DNA of 64,000 nucleotides from Streptomyces tanashiensis (GCF_014648895.1 NZ_BMRZ01000010.1:124001-188000); one strand, 5' to 3'. Shown: positions 44,413 to 53,234, numbered from the stretch's first letter. Notes: generated by a model from the letters alone, not told the origin. Made by a program: numbers and translations.

Positions 44413-45042
44413 GTGACCCTCGGATTCGCTCCGCCCACAGCCACCTCGCTCAGATCTTCGTCCGAGTCCGCCAGCCGCCTCGCTCGGATGCTCGAACCCT
44501 CCGAGTGGGCCGCGGCGGGAATCCCCTTGCTGCGCAACCCGCGTGAGGTCGTCAGCGGCCTTCACTCGCGCCACGCGCCCACGCCCGCGACGGCGGTCAT
44601 CGCCGTCCTGGATCACGAGGAGCGGCTCGCCGCCAGCGCCTCGTTCGTCCGCCGCCCGGTCGCGGCGGACGGCTGGGAGTTCCGCAACGCGCTCCTCGCG
44701 CACCTGCGGCGGGTCGTTCCGCACGACCTCCGGAGACGCGCGCCCGTGCGCACCGCGGTCCTGCTGTACTGCCGCGACGGCGACGAGCGCTGGACGGAGG
44801 AGGACGGAGCCTGGATGTGGGGGCTCCGGGACGCCTGCACACTGCACGGGCTCCGCTGTGGCGCGTACATCACGCTGACCGGCGGTGGCTGGCAGGTGCT
44901 CGGCGAGGGCCGGGGAGGTCGGCGGCCGAGCTCCGACTCGCTGCCGCTGCCGCTGGGTGACGGGCCGGCCGAGCTCGGCCTGCTCGCACCCAGGACCGCG
45001 AGCGGCGCGACCGAACCCCTACGCCGAGCCGCCGCACGCTGA
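44413..45042 (+). CDS. Hypothetical conserved protein
   Basis: The 209-residue protein is not recognised as a named family. It starts with GTG at 44413, with a strong GGGAGG 4-5 bases upstream. The core is alternating helix/strand (EWAAAGIPLLRNPREVVSGLHSRH, TAVIAVLDHEERLAASASFVRRP, FRNALLAHLRRVVP, TAVLLYCRDGDERWTEEDGAWMWGLRDACTLHGLRCGAYITLTGGGW). This pattern resembles RadC/DUF2466-like or JAB folds only loosely, and no catalytic motif is clear. It has no signal peptide or membrane helix. Its last codons form the beginning of a 57-bp tandem repeat. It follows the RecQ-like gene by 228 bases on the same strand. Confidence 0.75.
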   Translation: MTLGFAPPTATSLRSSSESASRLARMLEPSEWAAAGIPLLRNPREVVSGLHSRHAPTPATAVIAVLDHEERLAASASFVRRPVAADGWEFRNALLAHLRRVVPHDLRRRAPVRTAVLLYCRDGDERWTEEDGAWMWGLRDACTLHGLRCGAYITLTGGGWQVLGEGRGGRRPSSDSLPLPLGDGPAELGLLAPRTASGATEPLRRAAAR

Positions 45043-45192
45043 CCGCGTAGAGCCCGCTGGGCCGCAGGCCTGGCCACGCGCCGAGCCGCCGCATGCTGAC
45101 CGCACAAGGCCCGCCGGGCCGCAGTCCTGGCCACGCGCCGAGCCGCCGCGCGCTGACCGCACAGAGCCCGCCGGGCCGCAGTCCTGGTCACG
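45022..45192. repeat. Three tandem copies of a 57-bp repeat
   Basis: Units begin at 45022, 45079 and 45136 with CGCCGAGCCGCCGC, each containing GCTGACCGC and a GGGCCGCAG-CCTGG stretch; a degenerate fourth start is at 45193. The first copy includes the stop codon of the upstream plus-strand gene. The period of 57 is a multiple of three. The array fills most of the space between two convergent hypothetical genes. No spacer structure like CRISPR is present. Confidence 0.85.
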
Positions 45193-45297
45193 CGCCGGGC
45201 CTTCGCCAGACCCCGCACGCCGACCCGACGGACCCCAACGGTCCCGCCGGGCCGCCCCCGCGCCGGGCCCCGTGGGGTCCGGCGGAGGAGCGGTCGG

Positions 45298-45918
45298 TCA
45301 GACGCCGGCGCCGGCTCCGAGGAGCGCCGTGATGCGCTGCGGGTCACCGCAGACGACGAGCAGCGCGCCCGCGCGGGCCATCGCCGCCGGGAGGGCCCGG
45401 GCGGCCGTCTCCTCGCCGCCGCCGTTGACGGCGACGATCACCACGGGGCGGGTGGTGGCCCGCTCCACGGCGGAGGCGTCCGCGAAGAACACGTCGTCGC
45501 CGGTGTCCTGCTGGGCCCAGTAGGCGGCCTCGCCGAAGGACAGCTCGTGCGCCGCCCACGGGTGCGGGTCACCGGTGGTGAGGACCAGGATCTCGCCGGG
45601 CGCCCGCCCGGTCTCCAGGAGCAGGTCCAGGGCCTCTTCGGCGGCGTCGAGCGCGCCGTCGACCGGGGCCGGGATCAGCTGGAGCTGCGGGGTCGTGCGC
45701 TGGTCGGAACGATTCTCCGGGCGCTTGGCCGGAGACTGCCCGGCACCGGGGTGCGGGTGCGACGCCGGCGCGACGGGCCTGGCCGGACCGGGGCCGGGGC
45801 GTCCCGGTCGCGGAGAGGCCGCGGAACGCGGGCCGGGTACGGGACGGGGGGTCGACGCGGTGGCGCGGGGACCCTGGGCGCTCTCGTGAATCTGAGGCTC
45901 CTCGGGGATGAGAGGCAT
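45298..45918 (-). CDS. Hypothetical protein with Pro-rich N-terminus
   Basis: The 206-residue protein is not recognised. The first 85 residues are Pro/Arg/Ser-rich and disordered. The second half is a compact alpha/beta domain: APVDGALDAAEEALDLLLETGRAPGEILVLTTGDPHPWAAHELSFGEAAYWAQQ, then RPVVIVAVNGGGEETAARALPAAMARAGALLVVCGDPQRITALLGAG. The phrases ILVLTTGDPHPW and LLVVCGDPQRI resemble fragments of UvrD-type helicase C-terminal strands, so it may be a degenerate nucleotide-binding fold. No Walker A is present. I chose the ATG at 45918; the ribosome site is weak. It lies 110 bases downstream of rnhB on the same strand. Confidence 0.7.
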   Translation of the reverse strand: MPLIPEEPQIHESAQGPRATASTPRPVPGPRSAASPRPGRPGPGPARPVAPASHPHPGAGQSPAKRPENRSDQRTTPQLQLIPAPVDGALDAAEEALDLLLETGRAPGEILVLTTGDPHPWAAHELSFGEAAYWAQQDTGDDVFFADASAVERATTRPVVIVAVNGGGEETAARALPAAMARAGALLVVCGDPQRITALLGAGAGV

Positions 45919-46028
45919 GAATGGATGTCTATCAAACGCCGCTGCGCGAGGCACCGGCGGGTGGGCACACATGTGCACCCCGGCCGCGTGGACGGCCCCT
46001 TGGACAGGGCGGCCCCATGACCGGAAGT

Positions 46029-46739
46029 TCAGAAGTCGAAGCCGAGTTGGCCCCCGCTCTCCAGCGCGGCCGCCTCGGCGGAGAGGCGGACCTTTTTGAG
46101 GTGGCGCCACTGGGGCAACGCGTCCAGGTACGACCAGGAGAGTCGGTGGTACGGGGTGGGCCCCAGCTCTTCGAGCGCCGCCTTGTGGACCGGCGAAGGG
46201 TAGCCCGCGTTGGCACCGAAGGCGTACGCCGCGTACGGACCGCCCTCGGCCTCCAGCTCCGCCATGAGGGCGTCGCGCCGGACCTTCGCGATGACCGAAG
46301 CGGCCGCGACGGCGATGCAGGACTGGTCGCCCTTGATCACCGTACGGACCTGCCAGGGGCTGCCGAGGTAGTCGTGCTTGCCGTCCAGGATCACCGCGTC
46401 GGGCCGTACGGGAAGGCCTTCGAGAGCGCGGACGGCCGCGAGCCGCAGCGCCGCGGTCATCCCGAGTTCGTCGATCTCCTGCGGAGAGGCGTCGCCGAGC
46501 GCGTACGCCGTGACCCACCCCTCCAGCTCCGCGGCCAGAGCGTTCCGGCGCTTGGGGGTGAGCAGTTTCGAGTCGGTGAGCCCCTCGGGGGGCCGGCGAA
46601 GGCCGGTGACGGCCGCGCACACGGTGACGGGTCCGGCCCACGCCCCGCGTCCGACCTCGTCGACCCCGGCGACGATCTTGGCGCCGGTGGTGGCTCGGAG
46701 CGACCGCTCGACAGTGTGGGTGGGAGGTTCGTACGGCAT
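46029..46739 (-). CDS. rnhB: Ribonuclease HII
   Basis: The 236-residue protein removes misincorporated ribonucleotides and RNA in RNA:DNA hybrids. The metal-binding DEVGRGAWAGPV has Asp27 and Glu28 at the usual place. The further acidic positions occur in DAVILDGKHDYLG and IAVAAASVIAKVRRDALM, which precedes the conserved GYPSPVHKAALEELGPTPYHRLSW. Length and order match the family. I chose ATG 46739; the open frame upstream adds unrelated sequence. It is probably expressed together with the hypothetical gene downstream. Confidence 0.95.
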   Translation of the reverse strand: MPYEPPTHTVERSLRATTGAKIVAGVDEVGRGAWAGPVTVCAAVTGLRRPPEGLTDSKLLTPKRRNALAAELEGWVTAYALGDASPQEIDELGMTAALRLAAVRALEGLPVRPDAVILDGKHDYLGSPWQVRTVIKGDQSCIAVAAASVIAKVRRDALMAELEAEGGPYAAYAFGANAGYPSPVHKAALEELGPTPYHRLSWSYLDALPQWRHLKKVRLSAEAAALESGGQLGFDF

Positions 46740-46935
46740 GGCGCCAGACAGGTTACGCCGCCTGACGCCACCCGCGATACCCGGATTCGCCGCAGACGCC
46801 CCGAGGCACCCTTCTCTCCACATCCGGACGCTCGGGCACCGGACTCCGAAGCGCGCCTTCCTCCGGATCCCGAAGCCGACCGACACCAAGCCCCGGAGAC
46901 CGCCGTCACCCCGTCGCGGCAGGCCCCGTCACGGC

Positions 46936-47553
46936 TCAGGCGCGCACCAGAGGCACCATGATCCGGTCGATGACGTCGGCGATCTCACCGTCCGGCCATT
47001 CGCTTCCGCACACCTTGGAGCGGTACATCATCATGGCGGGAATGACGTCGAGGACGAGGTCGTCGATCGCGTCGTACCGCACCTCTCCACGCGCGATTCC
47101 GCGCCGCAGCACGTCCCGGAAGAGCCGCTTCGACGGTTCGACCACACCCGTCTCGATCAGCCCGTGGAAGCGCTCGGCGGATTCGGCATCGCATTCGTGA
47201 AGGACAGCGCGCAGCGCGAAGCCGGGCTTGGAATACATCACGTCCCGGACCCGGAGGCACAGCTCGTACAGGTCCTGACGCACCCGGCCGGTGTCAGGGG
47301 CCTCGTCGAGCGTCGGCAGCCCGGCCTGGAGGGCGTCCGCGACGAGGTCTTCCTTCGACGGCCACCGCCGGTACACCGCGGCTTTGCCGGTCTGCGCGCC
47401 GACCGCGACACCCTCCATCGTGAGGCCGCTCCAGCCGACACTGCTCAGCTGGTCGAGCGTGGCCTCCAGGATCGCCCGCTCGAGCACGGGGCCGCGGCGT
47501 CGCAGCACCGCCCCCTCCGGCCGGGCGGCGGCCGTGGAGCGCGAAGTAACCAT
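46936..47553 (-). CDS. TetR-family regulator of the adjacent efflux gene
   Basis: The 205-residue protein has an N-terminal HTH VLERAILEATLDQLSSVGWSGLTMEGVAVGAQTGKAAVYRRWPSKEDLVADAL, the W-P-S-K-E-x-L variant of the TetR signature. The C-terminal domain is helical, with a TetR_C-like LRAVLHECDAESAERF segment. GGAGA lies 7 bases before the ATG. It is divergent from a DHA2 transporter; two near-identical palindromes sit between them. It most likely represses both itself and the transporter until a drug-like ligand binds. Confidence 0.94.
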   Translation of the reverse strand: MVTSRSTAAARPEGAVLRRRGPVLERAILEATLDQLSSVGWSGLTMEGVAVGAQTGKAAVYRRWPSKEDLVADALQAGLPTLDEAPDTGRVRQDLYELCLRVRDVMYSKPGFALRAVLHECDAESAERFHGLIETGVVEPSKRLFRDVLRRGIARGEVRYDAIDDLVLDVIPAMMMYRSKVCGSEWPDGEIADVIDRIMVPLVRA

Positions 47554-47595
47554 CAGGATCTCTCCGTTGACGCGTTTCGATTCGTCGGCAGTGCC

Positions 47596-47663
47596 CAGTG
47601 AACGGTTGCGTTCACTGAGGGGGACTCACTACCGTGGCGAACAGTGAACGGGTGCGTTCACTA
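47596..47663. promoter_or_regulatory. Two TetR-type operators in the tetR/MFS intergenic region
   Basis: CAGTGAACG-GTTG-CGTTCACTG at 47596-47617 and CAGTGAACG-GGTG-CGTTCACTA at 47642-47663 are near-identical inverted repeats with 8-9 base arms and 46 bases centre to centre. The second ends 22 bases before the transporter start. They should be the binding sites of the divergent TetR protein. Confidence 0.9.
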
Positions 47664-47685
47664 ATTCTTCCGTGGGGGATCCATA

Positions 47686-49239
47686 GTGACAACTTCTCCG
47701 GTGGACACACAGACCAAGGACGAGCCAGCTCGCGCCGGAGGTCGGCCGGGCATCGCCTTGACCGTCATCGCCGCCTGCCAGCTGATGGTCGTCCTCGACG
47801 CCACCATCGTGAACATCGCGCTGCCGCACATCAAGGACGCGCTCTCCTTCTCGACCACCGACCTGTCGTGGGTGCTCAGCGCCTATACGCTCACCTTCGG
47901 CGGCCTGCTGCTCCTCGGCGGGCGGGCCGGAGACATCCTGGGGCGACGCCGGGTGTTCATGGCCGGCATCCTGCTCTTCACGTTCGCCTCGCTGCTCGGC
48001 GGCTTCGCCCAGGAGCCCTGGCAGCTCCTCGCGGCGCGTGCCCTGCAGGGCGTGGGCGGCGCGATCGCCTCGCCCACCTCGCTCGCGCTGATCACCACGA
48101 CGTTCCCCGAAGGTCCGGAGCGGAACCGGGCGTTCGGCGTGTTCGCCGCGGTGTCCGCCGGTGGCGGCGCGATCGGCCTGCTCGCCGGCGGAGCGCTCAC
48201 CGAGTACCTCGACTGGCGCTGGGTCTTCTTCGTGAACGTGCCGATCGGCCTGCTGATCGCCTTCCTCACCCCGCGCTACATCGCGGAGTCCGAGCGCCAC
48301 CCCGGCCGCTTCGACATCGCGGGCGCCGCGACGTCGACGCTGGGCATGGCGGCGCTGGTCTACGGGTTCATCCGGGCGTCCGAGAAGGGCTGGAAGGACG
48401 GCCTGACCATCGGCTCCTTCGCCGCTGCGGTGGTCCTCCTCGTGGCCTTCGCCGTGGTGGAGTCGCGTGCCAAGGAACCGATCACACCGCTGCGCATGTT
48501 CGCGGACCGCAACCGCTCGGGCACGTACGTCATCATGCTCAGCCTGTCGGCCGCCATGTTCGGCATGTTCTTCTTCATCGTGCTGTGGGTGCAGGACGTC
48601 CTGGGCTACAGCCCGGTCCAGGCCGGACTCGCCTTCCTCCCGGTGACCGTCGCGATCGGCTTCGGCGCGGGGCTCGCGCAGCGCCTTCTGCCGGTCCTCG
48701 GCCCCAAGCCGTTCATGGTGACCGGAGCGACGCTCACCGGCGTCGGCCTCCTCTGGCTGACGTTCATCTCGTCGGACAGCAGCTACGTCGGCGGGGTGCT
48801 CGGCCCGATGGTCGTGTTCGGCGTCGGCATGGGCCTCAACTTCGTGACGCTCACGCTCACGGCCGTCTCCGGGGTCGCCCAGCACGAGGCGGGCGCCGCC
48901 TCGGGCCTGCTCAACGCGACCCAGCAGGTCGGCGGCTCGCTCGGCCTCTCCATCCTGGTCACCGTCTTCGGCACGGCCAGCCGCGAGGAGAGCGAGAAGC
49001 AGCTGCCGGACTTCCTCGCGCACTCCACGCCCGAGCAGCAGGCCGAGGCGATGAAGGCGAAGGAACTGCCCGCGCCCTGGGGCCACGAGGTGCTGACCTC
49101 GGGCATCTCCTCGGCCTTCACGGCCGCCGTCGGCATGGTGCTGATCGCGCTGGTCACGGCCGTCCTGGTGATCCGGGTCCGCAAGAGCGACCTGGAAGCG
49201 CTGAGCGGGCGCGCTGAGGCCGCAGGCCCGGTGGCCTGA
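47686..49239 (+). CDS. MFS multidrug efflux transporter (DHA2, 14 TM)
   Basis: The 517-residue proton-driven exporter has the DHA2 motif set: QLMVVLDATIVNIALPHI (motif D1), GGRAGDILGRRRVFMAG (motif A), LLAARALQGVGGAIASPTSLALI (motif B), and SAGGGAIGLLAGGALTEYLDWRWVFFVNVPIG (motif C). About fourteen hydrophobic helices are seen. The GTG at 47686 has GGGGGA upstream. The cytoplasmic tail ends at LEALSGRAEAAGPVA. It is probably an antibiotic or dye exporter controlled by the divergent TetR regulator; its substrate is unknown. Confidence 0.94.
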   Translation: MTTSPVDTQTKDEPARAGGRPGIALTVIAACQLMVVLDATIVNIALPHIKDALSFSTTDLSWVLSAYTLTFGGLLLLGGRAGDILGRRRVFMAGILLFTFASLLGGFAQEPWQLLAARALQGVGGAIASPTSLALITTTFPEGPERNRAFGVFAAVSAGGGAIGLLAGGALTEYLDWRWVFFVNVPIGLLIAFLTPRYIAESERHPGRFDIAGAATSTLGMAALVYGFIRASEKGWKDGLTIGSFAAAVVLLVAFAVVESRAKEPITPLRMFADRNRSGTYVIMLSLSAAMFGMFFFIVLWVQDVLGYSPVQAGLAFLPVTVAIGFGAGLAQRLLPVLGPKPFMVTGATLTGVGLLWLTFISSDSSYVGGVLGPMVVFGVGMGLNFVTLTLTAVSGVAQHEAGAASGLLNATQQVGGSLGLSILVTVFGTASREESEKQLPDFLAHSTPEQQAEAMKAKELPAPWGHEVLTSGISSAFTAAVGMVLIALVTAVLVIRVRKSDLEALSGRAEAAGPVA

Positions 49240-49309
49240 TCGCAGGCCGGAGCGCCGGGCGACCTAGTCACGCCGATCACGCCCACTCAGCTCTGGTCAG
49301 GTCTGATCC

Positions 49310-49361
49310 CACGCCACGATGTCCCCTCTGCCCCTATGGGGTCCGGGGACATCGTGGCGTG
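49310..49361. terminator. Strong bidirectional terminator
   Basis: CACGCCACGATGTCCCC (49310-49326) pairs without mismatch with GGGGACATCGTGGCGTG (49345-49361). The enclosed CCCCTATGGGG forms an inner hairpin. It lies between the convergent MFS and ADP-ribosylglycohydrolase genes. Confidence 0.85.
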
Positions 49362-49387
49362 TCGGGCCGTGGGGACGCCGCGCCGCG

Positions 49388-50296
49388 TCAGACCTTCCCC
49401 TCCGGGATCCACCCCGGAAGCTCCTCGGTCTGCCGCAGCCACTCCGCCGGCGGCGCTCCGGCCGCCGTGGAGGCGACCACTCCCCCGGCGATGGCGCAGG
49501 TCGTGTCGACGTCGCCGCCGACCTGCGCGGTCGTCCAGAACACCCGCTCGAAGTCGCCGAGCCCGCGCGCGGCCGACCAGAGCGCGAAGGGGACCGTGTC
49601 GTGGGCGCTCGTCCGCCGTCCGCTGCCTAGCACTGCGGCGACCGTGCTCGCGTCGCCGTAGTCGAGCATGTCGCGGGCCCTGCGCAGGCCGGCCCCGACC
49701 GCGCTGCGCGGCACCAGGGCGATCACTCCGTCGAGCAGCGCCTCGGGCGTGGGCGGCCCGGCGGGGTCGGCGGCGATGGCGGCCGCGGCGGCGACCGCCA
49801 TGGCTCCCACCACGGCCTCCCGGTGCTGGTGGGTGGTGTACGCCGAGATCTCGGCCTGGTGTGTGGCCTGCTCGGGGTCGTCGGCGTACCAGGCTCCCAG
49901 CGGGGCGATCCGCATGGCGGCGCCGTTGCCCCAGGACCCCTGCCCGTTGAAGAGCGCGGCGGCCAGTTCCCGCCAGTCGCCACCCTCCCGGATGAGCCGG
50001 AGCATGCGGTTGACCGCCGGGCCGTAGCCCCGGTCGAAGTCGTGGTGCTGTGCGAAGGACTGTGCCAGCGCGTCCTGGTCGATCCGGTCGTGGTGGACGA
50101 GGACGGCCAGGACGGAGCAGGCCATCTCGGTGTCGTCGGTCCACTGCCAGGGGCCGGCGGGCAGCTCGCGCCGCTTCAGCAGGGGATAGTGGGCGGGTAC
50201 GAAGAACTGGGAGCCCAGGGCGTCTCCCACGGACAGCCCGCGCAGGCTGGCCAGGGCGCGGTCGAAGCGCCGGTCGGGTGAGGAGTCAGCGGTCAT
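49388..50296 (-). CDS. ADP-ribosylglycohydrolase (DraG/ARH family)
   Basis: The 302-residue protein should remove ADP-ribose from modified protein or nucleic acid. The magnesium-binding signatures are in place: LRGLSVGDALGSQFF at the N-terminus, WTDDTEMACSVLAVL at about 52, and the late GGDVDTTCAIAGGVVAS. Internal segments GQGSWGNGAAMRIAPLGAWY and FALWSAARGLGDFERVFWTTA also fit. It overlaps nothing but lies 12 bases downstream of the phosphatase gene on the same strand. The modified target is unknown. Confidence 0.92.
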   Translation of the reverse strand: MTADSSPDRRFDRALASLRGLSVGDALGSQFFVPAHYPLLKRRELPAGPWQWTDDTEMACSVLAVLVHHDRIDQDALAQSFAQHHDFDRGYGPAVNRMLRLIREGGDWRELAAALFNGQGSWGNGAAMRIAPLGAWYADDPEQATHQAEISAYTTHQHREAVVGAMAVAAAAAIAADPAGPPTPEALLDGVIALVPRSAVGAGLRRARDMLDYGDASTVAAVLGSGRRTSAHDTVPFALWSAARGLGDFERVFWTTAQVGGDVDTTCAIAGGVVASTAAGAPPAEWLRQTEELPGWIPEGKV

Positions 50297-50308
50297 CGGT
50301 CTGCCACT

Positions 50309-50968
50309 CTATCCGGTGGGGCCGTACGGTTCCGGGGTACGCCAGCGTTCGAACGGCCGGTCCAGGCGGTATCGGCCGTCCTCTCCGAGCAGGAGCGTGC
50401 GGGTCTCGGCGTTGCCGGGATTCGACAGCGACTCGAAGTCCGCGACCGTCCAGTGGAACCAGCGCATGCAGAACAGCCGCATGGTCAGCCCGTGGGTGAC
50501 CAGCAGGACGTTGGGCGGGTGGTCGGGGGCCTCGAAGCTGCGGTACAGGCTCTCCAGGAAGGCACCGACGCGGTCGTAGACGTCGGCACCGGACTCGCCC
50601 TGGGCGAAGCGGTAGAAGAAGTGTCCGTACGCGTCCCGGTAGGCCTTCTGCAGACGTACGTCCTCCCGTTCCTGCCAGTTGCCCCAGTCCTGCTCCCGCA
50701 GCCTCGGTTCCTCCCGCACCCTGACCTGCTCGGCGGGGAGCCGGAAGGCCCGGAGGGTCTCATGGGTGCGGCGGTACGGCGAGACGTAGACGCTGACCGG
50801 CTCGTCCCCGAAGAGCTCCCGCAGCCGTTCCCCCGTCGCCTCCGCCTGCCGCCACCCGGTCTCGGTCAGCCTCAGGGCGTGGTCGGGCTCGCGCTCGTAC
50901 ACCGTGTCATCGACATTGCCCTCGGACTCTCCGTGCCGTACGAGAACGATGCGCCGCGGTCGTGCCAT
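50309..50968 (-). CDS. Histidine phosphatase (phosphoglycerate-mutase-like)
   Basis: The 219-residue protein has the phosphohistidine motif IVLVRHGESEGN at the N-terminus, VYVSPYRRTHETL at about 60, the acidic REQDWGNWQ stretch, and the second His in NVLLVTHGLTMRLFCMRW. The general form is that of broad-specificity acid phosphatases of the RHG family. It stands 12 bases ahead of the ADP-ribosylglycohydrolase, so the two are likely co-transcribed. No substrate evidence. Confidence 0.92.
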   Translation of the reverse strand: MARPRRIVLVRHGESEGNVDDTVYEREPDHALRLTETGWRQAEATGERLRELFGDEPVSVYVSPYRRTHETLRAFRLPAEQVRVREEPRLREQDWGNWQEREDVRLQKAYRDAYGHFFYRFAQGESGADVYDRVGAFLESLYRSFEAPDHPPNVLLVTHGLTMRLFCMRWFHWTVADFESLSNPGNAETRTLLLGEDGRYRLDRPFERWRTPEPYGPTG

Positions 50969-51064
50969 ACCCCGACCCTAGAACGCCGCTCTGCGGCAGG
51001 CTCAGCCGAGGCCGTGCCCGGAGTCCATCCGGGGGAGGTGCCCGGCCCCCAAACGCCGACGGGC

Positions 51065-51670
51065 TCAGACCGTCCAGGACGATTCGAGCTGCACCACGTC
51101 GCCGTTCAGTGCCGCCACGTCGGCCGCGGTACGGGCCCGCAGCCCGAGCCGCTCCACGCGCTCGACCCGGTACTTTCCGTGCTCGGCGGCCGACTGCCAC
51201 ATCGAGAGCACGAGGAACTCGCTGCCGGGGGCCTCGCCGAACAGGCCCCTCAGCATGCCGGGAGACCCGGCCATGGCCGGGTTCCACACCTTCTCCTGCA
51301 TGAGCGCGAAGTGCTCGGCGCGGTCCTCGTGGACCCGGCAGTGCGCGACCCTCGCCACGTCGGCGTCGGCGAACCGCGGCTCGAACCCCGTCTTCACGTC
51401 GAAGCGGTGGTCGAACAGCTTGACCTGGATGTCCTTGTACGTGCCCACCTGAGCGGCCGCCAGACGGTCGTGCGACCGCGCCATGAACGAGTCGTAGAAG
51501 GCCCGGCTCTCCCAGAACGCGAAGATGTGGGCGACGTCCGGGCGACCCCGGCTCCACCCGCCGCCCTGTCCCCGGAATCCCGGCTCACCGAGCAGCCCCG
51601 CCCATTTCCGCTGTCCCCGCTCGAACCCTCGACGGTCCACCACGGTGCAGCGAATCCACTTGACCAGCAC
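51065..51670 (-). CDS. YdbC/DUF4937-type protein
   Basis: The 201-residue protein consists of two similar alpha/beta halves. The first has LVKWIRCTVVDRRGFERGQRKWAGLLGEPGF and VAHIFAFWESRAFYDSFMARSHDRL; the second has VAHCRVHEDRAEHFALMQEKVWNPAM and FLVLSMWQSAAEHGKYR. The alternation fits a tandem dimeric alpha+beta barrel as in ABM/YdbC proteins. GTG at 51670 begins the first strand. The role is unknown; such barrels often act as monooxygenases or stress proteins. It follows the arylamine N-acetyltransferase by 42 bases. Confidence 0.8.
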   Translation of the reverse strand: MLVKWIRCTVVDRRGFERGQRKWAGLLGEPGFRGQGGGWSRGRPDVAHIFAFWESRAFYDSFMARSHDRLAAAQVGTYKDIQVKLFDHRFDVKTGFEPRFADADVARVAHCRVHEDRAEHFALMQEKVWNPAMAGSPGMLRGLFGEAPGSEFLVLSMWQSAAEHGKYRVERVERLGLRARTAADVAALNGDVVQLESSWTV

Positions 51671-51712
51671 CGCGCCATCGTACGGGCCCGGAGAGCACCC
51701 CGGCAGACCCCG

Positions 51713-52543
51713 TCAGACACCCGCCGCGTGCAACCGCTCCAGACCCGCGCGTTCCTCGGAGTCCAGTTCGATCCCGAACTCGGTCTCCAGGGTGGCCGCC
51801 AACTCGGCGGTGTCCACGATCCGTTCCTCGGCGGAACCGTCCGCGCGCACCGACGAGAGGGTCTCGCGCACCAGGGCCCTGCGCACGTCCGCACCGGGTC
51901 GCTGGGCCACGACCTGGCCGAGGAATCGTGACTGCGGATGGCTGGAGCTGTAGTGGTTCATGACGGTGAAGTCACCGGGGTAGAGGGTCTGGGGCGAGAA
52001 CGCGTACAGATCGGTCCAGCCCTCCGGCCGCAGCGAGCGCAGTACGTGGATGCCCTCGTCCTCGACGCCGATGCCGAACGTCCAGCCGCTCTGCTCCACG
52101 GTCACGCCGGCCCGCAGCGGCACGGGCTCCAGCACCCCCTGCCAGCCGAACCCGGCGTCGGCGAGCCACTGTTCGCCGTCGATCGTGACGGCCAGGACGG
52201 CGTGCGTGACCGGCGGCAGCGTCGCTCCCCGCGAGCGGTTGCGCGCGCCGCGCCCGGCCACCTGGAAGCCGATGCGTTCGAGGGCCGCCGCGAGGAGGGA
52301 GTTCTGCTCGTAGCAGTAGCCTCCCCGGCGCCGGTCGACGAGCTTGCCCTGAAGGCTCTTCAGGTCCAGGGGGACCTGCCTTCCGAGGGCGACGTCGAGG
52401 TTCTCGAACGGAATGGCTGCGACATGTGCCCGGTGAAGGGCCGTCAAGGTCCTGACATCGGGGGCGAGTTCCCCGTCCCGTCCGATGTCGTATCCGATTC
52501 GAGCCAGATATGCGTCGAGATCCAGCTCGTCACCGCTCCACAA
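51713..52543 (-). CDS. Arylamine N-acetyltransferase
   Basis: The 276-residue enzyme transfers acetyl from acetyl-CoA to aromatic amines. The catalytic triad is clear: Cys77 in RGGYCYEQN, His114 in VTHAVLAV, Asp129 in WLADAGFGW. The early LHRAHVAAIPFENLDVALG is typical of NATs. I chose the TTG at 52543, which has GGGGAG 6 bases upstream and places WSGDELDLDAYLARIGY at the N-terminus; the longer open frame adds unrelated residues. It is divergent from the terD gene and followed by the YdbC-like gene. Confidence 0.92.
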   Translation of the reverse strand: MWSGDELDLDAYLARIGYDIGRDGELAPDVRTLTALHRAHVAAIPFENLDVALGRQVPLDLKSLQGKLVDRRRGGYCYEQNSLLAAALERIGFQVAGRGARNRSRGATLPPVTHAVLAVTIDGEQWLADAGFGWQGVLEPVPLRAGVTVEQSGWTFGIGVEDEGIHVLRSLRPEGWTDLYAFSPQTLYPGDFTVMNHYSSSHPQSRFLGQVVAQRPGADVRRALVRETLSSVRADGSAEERIVDTAELAATLETEFGIELDSEERAGLERLHAAGV

Positions 52544-52685
52544 ACCGCTCTCCCCCTCAAGCGCCGGGTCCTCTGTCGTAGGCACATGACACCATGAGCA
52601 ATCGGCCCACGACCACGGGCTTTTGAGCGGGTCGACGGTACGAGGCGAGGCGTGCGCGGGGGCGTGCGCGGAGAGGGGAAGCACC

Positions 52686-53216
52686 ATGAGCGGACTCAAC
52701 AAAGGAGTGGGACGCGTCGAGGTCACGCTCAAGTGGGACCCCGCCCCGGCCGGGGCCCCGGCCCACGACCTGGATCTCGTCGCCGGGGTCTTCGCCACGG
52801 CCGATCCGCACGGCGCACCGGCCCATCTGGTGCACTTCGGCAGCCGCTCCCCGGACGGCACGATCACGCTCCACCGCGACAGCCGCACGGGCCAGGGGTT
52901 CGGATACGACGAGGCCATGACCCTGGAGCTGGACCGGCTGGACGCGCGGTACGCGCGCGTGGTGGTGGGCGTCGCCATACAGCAGGGCGGCGGGCGGCTG
53001 ACCTTCGGCGACATAGCGAACACGGGCATACGGGTCCGCGAGGGCTACACCGACCTGCTGACCCACGACTTCGCGGACGTCTCCGGGGCCCGTGCGGCGA
53101 CGGTCGTCGAATTCACCCGTGCCGGTGCGGACGGCTGGTCGTACCGCCCGATCAGCCGCGGCTTCGACGCCGATCCGCAGGACTTCGGCACGCTCCTGGG
53201 TTCCCCCGTGTCCTGA
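52686..53216 (+). CDS. TerD-family protein
   Basis: The 176-residue protein starts GLNKGVGRVEVTLKWDPAP, followed by HDLDLVAGVFATADPHG, the TerD calcium-binding type loop with its DLDL acidic residues. The end has VEFTRAGADGWSYRPISRGFDADPQDFGTLLG. Such proteins belong to tellurite-resistance/stress systems and are common in Streptomyces as isolated paralogues. Here no other ter gene is nearby. A GAGGGGAAG ribosome site precedes the ATG. Confidence 0.9.
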   Translation: MSGLNKGVGRVEVTLKWDPAPAGAPAHDLDLVAGVFATADPHGAPAHLVHFGSRSPDGTITLHRDSRTGQGFGYDEAMTLELDRLDARYARVVVGVAIQQGGGRLTFGDIANTGIRVREGYTDLLTHDFADVSGARAATVVEFTRAGADGWSYRPISRGFDADPQDFGTLLGSPVS

Positions 53217-53234
53217 CGCCCGCCCGCGCATGGC

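Noticed and set aside
45022..45200. CRISPR-like array
   Set aside because: The 57-bp units are directly adjacent with no variable spacers, and no cas genes are near.
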